This document shows positions 1 to 8,026 of a DNA stretch of 64,000 nt, piece after piece. The notes beneath the pieces are model-generated. The model ran no database searches. It saw nothing but the letters and a program-made list of their open reading frames with translations, and had not been told where the DNA came from. Source of the DNA: Nocardioides marmorisolisilvae (GTDB taxonomy: Bacteria > Actinomycetota > Actinomycetes > Propionibacteriales > Nocardioidaceae); contig NZ_RJSG01000002.1 in the NCBI RefSeq assembly GCF_003725775.1, positions 958,400 through 1,022,399 of the forward strand, written 5' to 3'. Made by a program: the position numbers and the translations under genes. Numbering within the stretch: position 1 is the stretch's first letter; each line of letters begins with the position of its first letter.

Positions 1-33
1 GCCCTTGGTGATTCTGCGGATGAACTGAAGCAT
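1..33 (-). CDS. flp: Flp prepilin, N-terminal fragment cut by the window edge
   Basis: Only the first eleven codons are in the window. They read MLQFIRRITKG, almost the same as the start of the next copy (MLEFIRRITKG, start at 391). The ribosome-binding sequence (GGGGAAGGAACCACC before ATG) is also the same. This shows a fourth member of the tandem Flp pilin array and that the pilus locus continues beyond the left edge. Flp prepilins are small type IVb pilin precursors, cleaved at a G/xxxxEY site and polymerised by the Tad machinery. The cleavage site itself lies outside the window, so the assignment rests on the paralogous leader. Confidence 0.8.
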   Translation of the reverse strand, partial: MLQFIRRITKG

Positions 34-66
34 GGTGGTTCCTTCCCCTGGGAACTCGAAGGTCTT
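2..66 (-). repeat. Duplicated pilin leader/5' region, copy A
   Basis: This segment is nearly identical to 360-425. It covers the first codons of the pilin, the ribosome-binding site and about 30 bp upstream, with only a few substitutions and a one-base indel. It marks recent tandem duplication of an entire pilin unit. Confidence 0.85.
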
Positions 67-135
67 GAAATAGGCAGCGCCAGTCTGGCACCGAACCACC
101 TGCTGTGAACACTGGACGAAACGGACCGAAAATTG

Positions 136-169
136 CGAATGCCGGCCAGGTACGCCTGGCCGGCATTCG
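136..169 (-). terminator. Intrinsic terminator after the second Flp gene
   Basis: A perfect 15-bp stem (136-150 with 155-169) closes a TACG loop. Read on the minus strand, it lies just after the stop of the pilin at 182-391 and is followed within three bases by a TTTT tract. This is a textbook Rho-independent terminator separating this pilin from the one at the window edge. Confidence 0.85.
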
Positions 170-181
170 ATACGAACTAGT

Positions 182-391
182 TCAGCAGGTAGCGGCGCTG
201 TTGTAGGTGCCGCTCACGCCGGAGCTGACCTTGCCGCAGGTCTTGCTGAAGACGTCCTTGATGACACCGCCGAAGATGAACACGACGGCGACGATCAGCG
301 CGGCGATGCCGGCGACCAGCAGGCCGTACTCAACAGCGGACGCGCCGTCCTCGGTGCGACCCTTGGTGATCCTGCGGATGAACTCAAGCAT
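182..391 (-). CDS. flp: Flp/Fap-type prepilin (type IVb pilin subunit)
   Basis: Structural subunit of a Tad (tight adherence) pilus, 69 residues from ATG at 391. A short charged leader (MLEFIRRITKGRTEDG) precedes ASAVEYGLLVAG. The GASAVEY block fits the G/xxxxEY prepilin-peptidase site, and the hydrophobic helix that packs in the fibre follows (about residues 24-45). The C-terminal tail has two cysteines (TCGK and the final C), which could form a disulfide loop. I chose the internal ATG rather than the longer frame because GGGGAAGGAACCACC lies directly upstream and the paralogs start the same way. It is one of four tandem copies downstream of the tad operon. No prepilin peptidase is visible in the window. 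Confidence 0.93.
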   Translation of the reverse strand: MLEFIRRITKGRTEDGASAVEYGLLVAGIAALIVAVVFIFGGVIKDVFSKTCGKVSSGVSGTYNSAATC

Positions 392-425
392 GGTGGTTCC
401 TTCCCCTTGGGAACTCGAAGGCTTG
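360..425 (-). repeat. Duplicated pilin leader/5' region, copy B
   Basis: Partner of 2-66. Identity runs from codon 11 of the pilin through the Shine-Dalgarno sequence and into the upstream region, then decays, which gives the boundary of the duplicated unit. Confidence 0.85.
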
Positions 426-482
426 CCAGTGCCTTTCACTGGCAACTGAAACTCTCTCACTTCAACATCAGCCGCACATCGG

Positions 483-511
483 ATGTCCGGTTTGTCTGAA
501 GTAGTCCGTTT
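483..511. promoter_or_regulatory. Candidate shared cis element (two GTCCG(G)TTT copies) upstream of an Flp gene
   Basis: ATGTCCGGTTT (483-493) and TAGTCCGTTT (502-511) lie about 95-120 bp before the pilin start at 391. The same GTCCGTTT octamer occurs on the other strand at 119-126 and at 10191-10198 (ahead of cpaB), and ATGTCCGGTTT recurs at 1210-1220 ahead of another pilin. Recurrence next to several promoters of one locus suggests a regulator site, perhaps for the response regulator encoded at 1287-1928. That link is inference. Confidence 0.4.
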
Positions 512-537
512 AGGCTATCTAGCCCGCCCGGAGTGGT

Positions 538-744
538 TCAGCAGGTTGCTGCGCTGTTGTAGGTGCCGCTCACGCCGGAGCTGACCTTGCCGCAGGTCTT
601 GCTGAACGTGTCCTTGATGACGCCGCCGAAGATGAACACGATGGCGACGATCAGCGCCGCGATACCGGCGACCAGCAGGCCGTACTCAACGGCGGAGGCG
701 CCGTCCTCGTCGCGACGGACCAGGTTCTGGATGTGCTGAAGCAT
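538..744 (-). CDS. flp: Flp/Fap-type prepilin (type IVb pilin subunit)
   Basis: Third Flp paralog, 68 residues from ATG at 744. The leader differs from its sisters (MLQHIQNLVRRDEDG), but everything from GASAVEYGLLVAG to the C-terminal cysteine matches the other copies almost residue for residue. The variable positions are the leader and single residues in the helix and tail. A longer in-frame start exists, but the conserved leader and a GGGGG run upstream support 744. The upstream region (745-941) does not match those of the other copies, so this gene may be expressed differently. No clear terminator hairpin follows it before the next pilin's upstream region. Confidence 0.92.
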   Translation of the reverse strand: MLQHIQNLVRRDEDGASAVEYGLLVAGIAALIVAIVFIFGGVIKDTFSKTCGKVSSGVSGTYNSAATC

Positions 745-892
745 GTGGATGTACCCCCAGGATGCGTGGTTGTGGCAGCCGGAAACGGCAGACACGTCAC
801 CCTCGCACGGGCAGCGTGTCGCTACATCGGGTCCTTGGCCGTAGACGAGTGGCCATTTGGGACTAGTCGGGAACCAGAACGGGGGAGAAAGC

Positions 893-927
893 CGGGCGCC
901 GACCGGAAGTTATCCGGTCGGCGCCCG
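893..927. terminator. Strong hairpin terminator between Flp genes
   Basis: A perfect 15-bp stem (893-907 with 913-927) encloses a five-base loop. TTTTG follows on the plus strand and GCTTTCT on the minus strand. It sits just downstream of the pilin at 942-1151 and should end that transcript, insulating the pilin at 538-744. Confidence 0.8.
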
Positions 928-941
928 TTTTGCTTGCTTTG

Positions 942-1151
942 TCAGCAGGTTGCGGTGCTGTCGTACGTACCGGTCACGCCGGAGCTGACCTTGCCGCACG
1001 TCTTGCTGAACGCGTCCTTGATGACGCCGCCGAAGATGAAGACGATCGCCACGATCAGCGCGGCGATGCCGGCGACCAGGAGGCCGTACTCGACGGCAGA
1101 TGCGCCGTCCTGGTCGCGCTTGGCGGTGATGGTGCGGATGAACTCGAGCAT
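942..1151 (-). CDS. flp: Flp/Fap-type prepilin (type IVb pilin subunit)
   Basis: First pilin after the regulator genes, 69 residues (MLEFIRTITAKRDQDG then ASAVEYGLLVAG). It has the same G/xxxxEY cleavage motif, hydrophobic helix and two-cysteine tail as its paralogs, with T and D substitutions near the C-terminus. ATG at 1151 is preceded by the same GGGGAAGGAACC-type ribosome-binding sequence seen at 33 and 391. A separate promoter is likely because 135 bp separate it from the response regulator gene and ATGTCCGGTTT lies at 1210-1220. Product: pilus fibre subunit exported and polymerised by the Tad ATPase and membrane proteins encoded upstream. Confidence 0.93.
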   Translation of the reverse strand: MLEFIRTITAKRDQDGASAVEYGLLVAGIAALIVAIVFIFGGVIKDAFSKTCGKVSSGVTGTYDSTATC

Positions 1152-1209
1152 GAGGGTTCCTTCCCCTGTGGAACTCTGGAGCGGCCCGGCTGGACGCCCA
1201 CTTTGCAGT

Positions 1210-1220
1210 ATGTCCGGTTT
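1210..1220. promoter_or_regulatory. Candidate shared cis element upstream of an Flp gene
   Basis: ATGTCCGGTTT is repeated exactly from 483-493, again in front of a pilin gene. A related CGGACTA lies at 1269-1275. Proposed regulator site; function not shown. Confidence 0.35.
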
Positions 1221-1286
1221 AGTACGAATCGTGCCATCGGCTGGTGTGTCGTTTTGGCCTAGTTCTTTCGGACTAGACCGGGGTGG

Positions 1287-1928
1287 TCAGCGCGGCGGGC
1301 TGGACGTGTCGATCAGCCCGGCACGCATGGCCGCGACCAGGGCCTGGGCCCGGTTCGCCGCGCCCAGCTTCTCGTAGACCTTGGCGATGTGCGTCTTCGC
1401 GGTCGACTCGCTGATGTAGAGCTTCGCGGCGATCGCGGCCACGCCGAGTCCGTCCGCCAGCAGGTCGAGCACCTGACGCTCGCGGTCCGAGAGGCGCGGC
1501 GAGCTGGACGACATCCGCCGCATCATCGCCTCGGGCAGGCCGGCGCAGGTGAAGCTGAGCGGGGCCACGGCGGCGTGGCGGGCGGCGGCGACCACCTCGG
1601 TGCTGGGTGCGTCCTTGCCGACGAAGGCGGAGGCGCCGGCATCCATCGCGGCGAAGATCTGCTCGTCCCCGGCGTACATCGTCAGCACGACCAGGCCGAC
1701 GTCCTTGCGTTCCTTGCGCAGCGCCCGGACCAGGTCCAGCCCGGAGCCGTCGGGCAGCTGGAGGTCGACGACCAGCACGTCCGGCTGGGTCGAGGTGGCC
1801 AGCGCGAGGCCGTCGGCGATCGTGCCTGCCTGCCCGGCCACGGTGAACGACTCGTCGCGGGTGAACGCCCCCGCGAGGCCGTGGCGGATCAGCTCGTGGT
1901 CGTCGACGAGCAGTACCGAGGTGGTCAT
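1287..1928 (-). CDS. LuxR/NarL-family response regulator of the tad locus
   Basis: A 213-residue DNA-binding response regulator. The N-terminal receiver domain has the acidic pair in LLVDDHELIRHG and the phosphoacceptor aspartate at about residue 55 (VLVVDLQLPDGSGL). A LuxR-type helix-turn-helix lies at about 145-205 (LSDRERQVLDLLADGL, then AKLYISESTAKTHI). It follows the histidine kinase gene with a 48-bp gap, at the end of the tad operon and just before the pilin array. The simplest reading is that kinase and regulator control pilus expression. Target sites are unproven; the repeated GTCCGTTT elements are candidates. Confidence 0.93.
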   Translation of the reverse strand: MTTSVLLVDDHELIRHGLAGAFTRDESFTVAGQAGTIADGLALATSTQPDVLVVDLQLPDGSGLDLVRALRKERKDVGLVVLTMYAGDEQIFAAMDAGASAFVGKDAPSTEVVAAARHAAVAPLSFTCAGLPEAMMRRMSSSSPRLSDRERQVLDLLADGLGVAAIAAKLYISESTAKTHIAKVYEKLGAANRAQALVAAMRAGLIDTSSPPR

Positions 1929-1976
1929 GGTCCCTCCTTGGGGATCAGGGTAGTCAACAGGAGGCCTTTCGCGTGG

Positions 1977-3479
1977 TCAGTCCAGGCGCAACGAGATCCG
2001 TGTCCCGCGGCCGGCGTTGGCGGGCGAGACGACCGACAGGCTGGCGCCTGCGCGGTCGGCGCGCTCCTGCATGATCCGGAGCCCGTGCGAGTCGTCGCGA
2101 GGTGAGCCGAGGCCGTCGCCGTCGTCGATGACGTCGATCTCGGCGCGCGGTGGGTGCACGCGGCAGTTCACCCACAAGTTCTCGGCTCCGGAGTGCCGGC
2201 GCGCGTTGTTGATCGCCTCCTGGGTGATCCGGAGCAGTTCGGCCTCGACGCGGGGGCGCAACCGAGTCGCGGACTCGTCCAGGGTGACGTGCACCGTGAG
2301 TGGGCTGTGCGAGCCGATATGGCGGGCGAAGGTGGCGATGCTCTGCCCGAGGCCCTGTCCGGCCGCCGGCTCGTTGCGCAGGTCGAAGACGGAGTTCCGC
2401 AGCTCGGCCACCACGCGGGTGACCTCGCGTCGAAGGACCGCGACGTCGCGTTGCTGGTCGTCGGTGGTCGCGGACGCGGCCAGGTTGTCGACCAGGTACC
2501 CCAACGACGCCACATCCTGGGCAACGCCGTCGTGGACCTCGCGGGCCAAACGGTGCCGCTCCTCGCTGGTAGCGGACTCGCGCACGCTGGAGAACAGCAG
2601 CGCGGCGTTGAGCCGTAGCGTGGCCGGTTCCAGCTTGGCGCTGACCTGGTCCAGCGTCCGGCTGTCGGGCATGCTCGCGCACTCGACGAGGATCACGGCC
2701 ACCCGCTCGGTCTCGGTCGCCATCGGCAGTGCGACCCGGGCTCCGCCGATCACCGGTCTCCGGGTCTGCCAGGCGCGGTGCAGGAGCTGTTCGGCGTCGT
2801 CGATCGGGAACCCCATCGCTCCGTGGGCGAACCGCAGCGGCGTGAACGCACTGCCGTGCCGGACCACCACGACCGCCTGCCGCACCATGACATCCTCGGC
2901 GACGATGTCGACGGCCTGGTCTGCCAGGTCGACCGGGTCAAGACCAGAGGTCAGCTTCCCGGACAGCGCGTGCAGCTGCCGGATCAGATCGAGGGCACTG
3001 CGGTACGACGAGTCGGAGGTGCCGCGGCGCACGTTCTGGCCGGTGAACGAGCCGAGCAGCCCGAGGCCCAACCCGGTGGTCAGCCAGGTGACCGCGCTGC
3101 CCGCCAGGTCGCTGTTGTACATGTCGAGGGTCAGCCACCCGTACGCCGCCATCGCCAGCGCTTCGCCTAGCAGCACCAGACTGACCCAGCGGACGCCTCC
3201 GGCGATGCCCGCGATCAGAGCCGGCGTCGCCAGGTACGGTAGCGCGGCCTCGTGGGCGGGGAACGCGGCGATCGCAGCGACGCCTGTCAGGGCACCCTCG
3301 AGCACGGCCAGCATCCGCTCGGGCAGCAACCGGCTCAGCGAGATCGCCTCGGCGCCGATCGCGATCACGCTGACGTACCAGACGCCCTCCACCGAGAGGT
3401 CGCTCACCAGAGCCGTGGAGACGATGACGGCCAGGGTGAAGACCCTGGCCGCGATCGTCACACGTCGGAGATCGTTCAC
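1977..3479 (-). CDS. Membrane sensor histidine kinase (HisKA_3 family) in the tad operon
   Basis: A 500-residue sensor kinase. Residues 1-150 are strongly hydrophobic with several membrane segments, about 165-300 look like a GAF-type sensory domain, and the dimerisation/phosphoacceptor helix contains LAREVHDGVAQD with the histidine at about 316. The C-terminal ATPase ends with the DGDGLG and HGLRIMQERA boxes typical of NarX/DesK-type kinases. The GTG start at 3479 overlaps the tadC stop (GTGA), so it is translationally coupled to the pilus operon. Partner: the response regulator at 1287-1928. The signal is unknown. Confidence 0.92.
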   Translation of the reverse strand: MNDLRRVTIAARVFTLAVIVSTALVSDLSVEGVWYVSVIAIGAEAISLSRLLPERMLAVLEGALTGVAAIAAFPAHEAALPYLATPALIAGIAGGVRWVSLVLLGEALAMAAYGWLTLDMYNSDLAGSAVTWLTTGLGLGLLGSFTGQNVRRGTSDSSYRSALDLIRQLHALSGKLTSGLDPVDLADQAVDIVAEDVMVRQAVVVVRHGSAFTPLRFAHGAMGFPIDDAEQLLHRAWQTRRPVIGGARVALPMATETERVAVILVECASMPDSRTLDQVSAKLEPATLRLNAALLFSSVRESATSEERHRLAREVHDGVAQDVASLGYLVDNLAASATTDDQQRDVAVLRREVTRVVAELRNSVFDLRNEPAAGQGLGQSIATFARHIGSHSPLTVHVTLDESATRLRPRVEAELLRITQEAINNARRHSGAENLWVNCRVHPPRAEIDVIDDGDGLGSPRDDSHGLRIMQERADRAGASLSVVSPANAGRGTRISLRLD

Positions 3480-4417
3480 TTCACCGTGCCGGTGAAGCTG
3501 TCCATGATCGAGATGCCGGCCGGCCCGAGGACCGCGATGAACAGGCAGGGCAGGATGCAGAAGATCAGCGGCACCAGGATCTTGACCGGCACCTTCTGGG
3601 CCATCTCCTCAGCCCACTGGCGACGCTTGACCCGGATCTCCGAGGACTGCACCCGGAGCACTTGGCCGACGGGGATACCGAAGGCGTCGGCCTGCACCAT
3701 CGCGCTCACGAAGGCGCGCAGGTCGGGCAGGTTCGTGCGGTCTGCCATCGAGCGCAGCGCATCGGTGCGGCCACGACCGATCTGCATCTCCTGGAGCATG
3801 CGGGCGAACTCGTCGGCAAGGGGGCCATCCGTGTTGCGGGCCACCTGCGCGACCGCTGCGTCGAACCCGAGGCCTGACTCGACCGAGATGGTGAGCAGGT
3901 CGATCGCGTCCGGCAGAGCCTTCTGCAGCTGCGCCGAGCGGTCGTACGCCTTCTGGTACAGGTAGAGGTTCGGTGCCATGTAGCCGGCGACCGAGGCCAG
4001 CACCACGAAGCCGAGCGTGGGCAAGAACGACAGCCCCATCGCGAGCGAGAGGACGAGCGAGACCAGCAGAGCGGCGAAGAATCCAACGACCTTGCCGGCA
4101 CTGACCCGGTCAGCGGTCCAGCCCCCCGGGTTTCCGGCCAGCTCGAGCTTGGTGTGGATCCGTTCGTTGGCGTCCGCCGGGGTGAGCCGTCGTCCCAGGC
4201 CCTGGGCACTGGCCAGCAGCGGGAGCAGCACCCGGTCGGCGAACGGGGCGTCGAGCTCCTTCTTCATCTCCTTCGGAGCCGAGGTGAGCGCCTCGAGAAC
4301 CGCCATCGAGCGGTTGACGCCGGTCTGCTCGTTCGGGCCGGTAGCCAGGGCCAGGATGATGATGAGGATCGCGGCGAAGATCAGCACGATCCCCGCAAGC
4401 ATGATTCCGGTGGTCAT
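3476..4417 (-). CDS. tadC: TadC-type inner-membrane platform protein (T2SSF domain)
   Basis: A 313-residue polytopic membrane protein of the type II secretion system F family. TadB and TadC together form the inner-membrane platform on which the TadA ATPase drives pilin extrusion. Hydrophobic segments are visible at the N-terminus, near 115-155 and at the C-terminus. The cytoplasmic F domain carries the family-typical stretch ALPDAIDLLTISVESGLGFD. ATG at 4417 follows the stop of the VWA-TadB gene after a single base, and its own stop overlaps the kinase start, so it sits inside a tightly coupled operon. Confidence 0.93.
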   Translation of the reverse strand: MTTGIMLAGIVLIFAAILIIILALATGPNEQTGVNRSMAVLEALTSAPKEMKKELDAPFADRVLLPLLASAQGLGRRLTPADANERIHTKLELAGNPGGWTADRVSAGKVVGFFAALLVSLVLSLAMGLSFLPTLGFVVLASVAGYMAPNLYLYQKAYDRSAQLQKALPDAIDLLTISVESGLGFDAAVAQVARNTDGPLADEFARMLQEMQIGRGRTDALRSMADRTNLPDLRAFVSAMVQADAFGIPVGQVLRVQSSEIRVKRRQWAEEMAQKVPVKILVPLIFCILPCLFIAVLGPAGISIMDSFTGTVK

Positions 4418-4418
4418 C

Positions 4419-6368
4419 TCACACCTCCACCTTTGCGACCTTGGTCATCCAGAAGATGCCCACGGACAGCAGGATCGCCATGCCGGCGCACATCAGCCAG
4501 CCGATCGGGGTCGTGTACATCGGGTTCACGTAGTCCGGCTTCGTCAGCGACAGGTAGATGAGGAAGCCCGGCGGAAGGCCGCCGAGGATCCAGCAGGAGA
4601 GCCGTCCTTCTGCCGACAGCGCCCGCACGTGGCGGCGGATGTACTCGCGCTCGCGCAGGGTGTTGGCCACGTTGTTGAGCAGCTCGGCCAGGTTTCCGCC
4701 GACCTCGCGCTGGATCCGGATCGCCATCACGACCCACTTGAAGTCCTGGCTCTGCATCCGGATCGCGATGCCCTCCAGGGCGTCCTCGAGCGGCACGCCC
4801 AGGCGGCTCTCGACGATCACCCGACGGAACTCCCCGGTGATCGGCTCGACACCCTCGCGGACGATGGTGTCCATCGACTGCGCCAGCGAGAGACCGGCCG
4901 AGAGACTGCCCGACATCAGCTGCAGCGTGTCCGCCAATCCTGCGTCGAAAGCGGCAAGACGTCGAGACTGTTTGATGGTCAGGTAGACCCAGGGGCCGAT
5001 GGCACCGAGCAGCAGCAACAGCAGCATCGCGAACGGGTTGCCCCCGCTCAGCAGCAGGCCGAGCATCGCGGCGAAGAAGGCGATGCCGATGTGCAGCAGC
5101 AGCCACTCGGACGACTTGAGCGCCATGCCGGCACCCTCGAGCTTGTCGGCGATACGCGCCTCGAAGGTGGTGTTCGAGGCGAGCACGTTCTCCGCGGCAG
5201 CGCGGGCCTGGGCACCGAGGGAGACCTGCTCCACCTGTGCCTGGACCTGCGCCTTGCTCACCCGGCTGGTCTCGGCGGAGGCGCTGTAGACCTGCATCTG
5301 CTCGGAGATGCTTGCCCGCTTCTCCGGCTTGCTGGACCCGATCAGGGCGCCGATCAGTCCGAGCGCGCCCAGGCCGATCGCGCCCAGGGCGCCGTAGACG
5401 ACCGGTTTCGGGATGTTCAGGCTGTTCGAGTCGGCCGGGATGATCTTGGAGTTGTCGACCGGCTTGGTCGTCGGCGCGGTGCTGTCCTTGACGACGAAGA
5501 AGCCCGACGCGCTGTGCGTCGTCCCCCCGGAGTCGAGGCTGACCTCGACGGTGGCGTCCTTGGCCTGCTGGTCAGCCGGCACCGTCGCGGTCACCGCGAT
5601 CTGGCGGGCGAGCGCGTCGGCCTCGCTGGAGAACGCGTCCTCGAGCGAGGCGGAGTCCGCGGCGATCACCTTTCCGCCGCCGGCGTCCGCCATCTGCTGG
5701 AGTGCAGCCGGTGCCTGCGCGCCCTGCTCCAGGGAGACGACATCGAGCTTGACCTTCGACTTCTTGATGGCCGAGATCACCGGCGGCAGCGTTGTCTTGG
5801 TGCTGTCCTCGCCGTCCGAGAGCACCAGCACCTGGTGCAGACCCTCGTCGGTCCCGGTGGCGTCGATCGCCGCGGTGACGCCCTGGTAGAGGGCGGTGTT
5901 GCTGGTCAGGGTCAGACCGTTGATCAGTGCCTTCGACGCGTCCCGGTCGAGGCTCGGGGGCTGGCGGACGTCGACGGTGTTGCTGAACGTGACGATGCCG
6001 ACCTTCACGTTGGCCGGAACGGTGTCGAGGTAGGTGAGGGCCGCCGCCTTGGCCGCTGCGATCCGCTCGCCCTTCATGCTCCCCGAGGTGTCGATCGCGA
6101 GCACGGTGGTGCGCTTGACCTCGCTCTGGGTCGCCGCCAGGGCCGCGGTCGCGTCGGTCGGCTGGCCGTCGATGGTCACCTTGACCGAGCCCAGGTCGAC
6201 GTCGTTGTCACCGGGGACGGTGACCAGCAGCTGGAGGCCGGCCTTGGTGAGCTCGGTGTGGTCGATGGTCGCGTCGTCGGCGCCGTACGCCGCACCAGCG
6301 AGTACGGCGAACGAGGCCGCCAGTGCCGCCGCGAACCCGGCCGCGACACGGGTCAGGCCCCTGGTCAC
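4419..6368 (-). CDS. tadB: Fusion of a secreted VWA domain to a TadB-type platform protein
   Basis: 649 residues with two clear parts. Residues 1-29 look like a signal peptide. A von Willebrand factor A domain follows, with the metal-ion motif DTSGS at 93-97. A glycine/leucine-rich membrane segment lies near 325-345. The rest is a T2SSF/TadB protein with further membrane helices and the LADTLQLMSGSLSAGLSLAQS segment. TadB normally has no VWA domain, so here an adhesin-like or assembly-sensing domain is tethered outside the cell to the pilus platform. The GTG start at 6368 overlaps the tadA stop (GTGA). Order and spacing fix it in the tad operon. No frameshift or sequencing join is apparent. 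Confidence 0.9.
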   Translation of the reverse strand: MTRGLTRVAAGFAAALAASFAVLAGAAYGADDATIDHTELTKAGLQLLVTVPGDNDVDLGSVKVTIDGQPTDATAALAATQSEVKRTTVLAIDTSGSMKGERIAAAKAAALTYLDTVPANVKVGIVTFSNTVDVRQPPSLDRDASKALINGLTLTSNTALYQGVTAAIDATGTDEGLHQVLVLSDGEDSTKTTLPPVISAIKKSKVKLDVVSLEQGAQAPAALQQMADAGGGKVIAADSASLEDAFSSEADALARQIAVTATVPADQQAKDATVEVSLDSGGTTHSASGFFVVKDSTAPTTKPVDNSKIIPADSNSLNIPKPVVYGALGAIGLGALGLIGALIGSSKPEKRASISEQMQVYSASAETSRVSKAQVQAQVEQVSLGAQARAAAENVLASNTTFEARIADKLEGAGMALKSSEWLLLHIGIAFFAAMLGLLLSGGNPFAMLLLLLLGAIGPWVYLTIKQSRRLAAFDAGLADTLQLMSGSLSAGLSLAQSMDTIVREGVEPITGEFRRVIVESRLGVPLEDALEGIAIRMQSQDFKWVVMAIRIQREVGGNLAELLNNVANTLREREYIRRHVRALSAEGRLSCWILGGLPPGFLIYLSLTKPDYVNPMYTTPIGWLMCAGMAILLSVGIFWMTKVAKVEV

Positions 6369-8011
6369 GACGTCTCCGGGACGAAGATCCGCGGGTCGAC
6401 GGTGACGTTCGCGAACGCCATCTTCTCCAGGAACTTGGGCCGGAGTCCGGTCGCCTTGAGCGAACCGAGACTGCGGCCGTCGGCGTCGAACCCGGCGCTG
6501 TTGTCGAAGAGGAACACGTCCTGGAGGGTGATCACGTCGCCCTCCATCCGCTCCACCTCGGTCACGTGGGTGATCCGACGGGTGCCGTCCTTGAGACGGG
6601 CCTGGTGCACGATCAGGTCGATCGCCGAGGCCACCTGCTCGCGGATCGCGCGCATCGGCAGGTCCATGCCGGCCATCATCACCATGGTCTCGATGCGGGC
6701 CAGGGTGTCGCGCGGACCGTTGGAGTGGACCGTGGTGATGGAGCCGTCGTGACCGGTGTTCATCGCCTGGAGCATGTCGAGCGCCGAGGCGTCACGGACC
6801 TCACCGACGACGATGCGGTCCGGCCGCATGCGCAGCGAGTTCTTGACCAGGTCGCGGATGCTGACCTCGCCCTTGCCCTCGATGTTCGAGGGCCGGGACT
6901 CCAGGCGGACCACGTGGTCCTGCTTGAGCTGGAGCTCGGCGGCGTCCTCGATGGTGACGATGCGCTCGTCGGACGGGATGAACGAGGAGAGCACGTTCAG
7001 CGTGGTGGTCTTACCGGCACCGGTACCGCCGGAGACGATCACGTTCAGTCGACCGCGGACGCAGGCGTCGAGGAAGTCCGCAGTCTTGCGCGACAGCGTG
7101 CCGAAGTCGATGAGGTGCTCAGCGGTCAGCGGGTCGCGGGAGAACTTCCGGATGGTCAGGTTGCTGCCGTCGATCGCCAGCGGCGGGACCACGGCGTTGA
7201 CACGGCTGCCGTCGGGCAGGCGCGCGTCCACCATCGGGGAGGCCTCGTCGATCCGGCGCCCGATCCGGGACACGATCTTGTCGATCGTGCGGCGCAGGTG
7301 CGCCTCGTCGTTGAAGGTGCCGTCCACGCGGACCAGGCGACCCTTGCGCTCGAGCCAGATGTCGAACGGTCCGTTGACCATGACCTCGGCGACGCTGTCG
7401 TCACGCAGGTAGGGCTCCAGCGGTCCGTAGCCGAGGATGTCGTCGGCGATCTCTTGGGTGATCCGCTGACGGTCGTTGCTGGTCAGCGGCCGGTCGGTCG
7501 AGGCGATCACGTCGGCGAGCGCCTGGCGGACCATCGACTCCAGCTCGCCGGCGCTCAGGTTCGCGTCGTACAGCTTCGGTCCGAGCTGCACGAGGAGCTC
7601 CTCGTGCACGCTCTCCTTCAGGTCGTCGAACCGACCCTTGACCGGCTTCGTGCGTGGTGCTCCGGTGATGGAACGTGATTGGCCAGGAGTCTGCACGGGC
7701 TGGGACTGTCCCTGCTGGCCCGTACGGGCGCCCGGCGCCTGCGGGGCAGTGGTCCCGACGCTGGGCGGCGGCGGAGCCGCCGGGGGAGTGCTGGGCGGCG
7801 CAGCCGGCGGGTTGCCGCTGGGCGGCGGAGGCGCGGCAGCAGCGGCCGCCGGGGCCTGCACGGTCTCAGCGGGGCGGGCCGGCGCTGCCGGCGTGCCTGC
7901 TCCTTGGCCCGGGGCTGCTCCCTCTGCAGCTCCGACGTTGCCCTCTGCGTCTCCCGGCCCCCCGGCCGTGTTCCGCATCAGCTCTGCGAGTCGATCCGAG
8001 AAATCGCTCAT
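6365..8011 (-). CDS. tadA: TadA/CpaF secretion ATPase
   Basis: A 548-residue AAA+-type ATPase that powers Flp pilus assembly. The Walker A GGTGAGKTT is at about 328-336. The Walker B/Asp and His boxes follow (MRPDRIVVGEVRDASALDML and TGHDGSITTVHSN). The N-terminal 120 residues are unusual: an acidic head followed by an Ala/Pro/Gln-rich, presumably disordered tract (about 50-120). The ATPase core resumes at about 125 and fits the CpaF length. It lies 15 bp after tadZ and overlaps the following tadB fusion by four bases. Confidence 0.95.
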   Translation of the reverse strand: MSDFSDRLAELMRNTAGGPGDAEGNVGAAEGAAPGQGAGTPAAPARPAETVQAPAAAAAAPPPPSGNPPAAPPSTPPAAPPPPSVGTTAPQAPGARTGQQGQSQPVQTPGQSRSITGAPRTKPVKGRFDDLKESVHEELLVQLGPKLYDANLSAGELESMVRQALADVIASTDRPLTSNDRQRITQEIADDILGYGPLEPYLRDDSVAEVMVNGPFDIWLERKGRLVRVDGTFNDEAHLRRTIDKIVSRIGRRIDEASPMVDARLPDGSRVNAVVPPLAIDGSNLTIRKFSRDPLTAEHLIDFGTLSRKTADFLDACVRGRLNVIVSGGTGAGKTTTLNVLSSFIPSDERIVTIEDAAELQLKQDHVVRLESRPSNIEGKGEVSIRDLVKNSLRMRPDRIVVGEVRDASALDMLQAMNTGHDGSITTVHSNGPRDTLARIETMVMMAGMDLPMRAIREQVASAIDLIVHQARLKDGTRRITHVTEVERMEGDVITLQDVFLFDNSAGFDADGRSLGSLKATGLRPKFLEKMAFANVTVDPRIFVPETS

Positions 8012-8026
8012 GCTCCCACCCCCACG

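Noticed and set aside
4017-6752. A 911-codon open frame on the plus strand
   Set aside because: It lies antisense to tadC, the VWA-tadB fusion and tadA, which have clear domains. Its product is Arg/Asp/Gly-rich with no motif, as expected for an antisense frame in GC-rich DNA.
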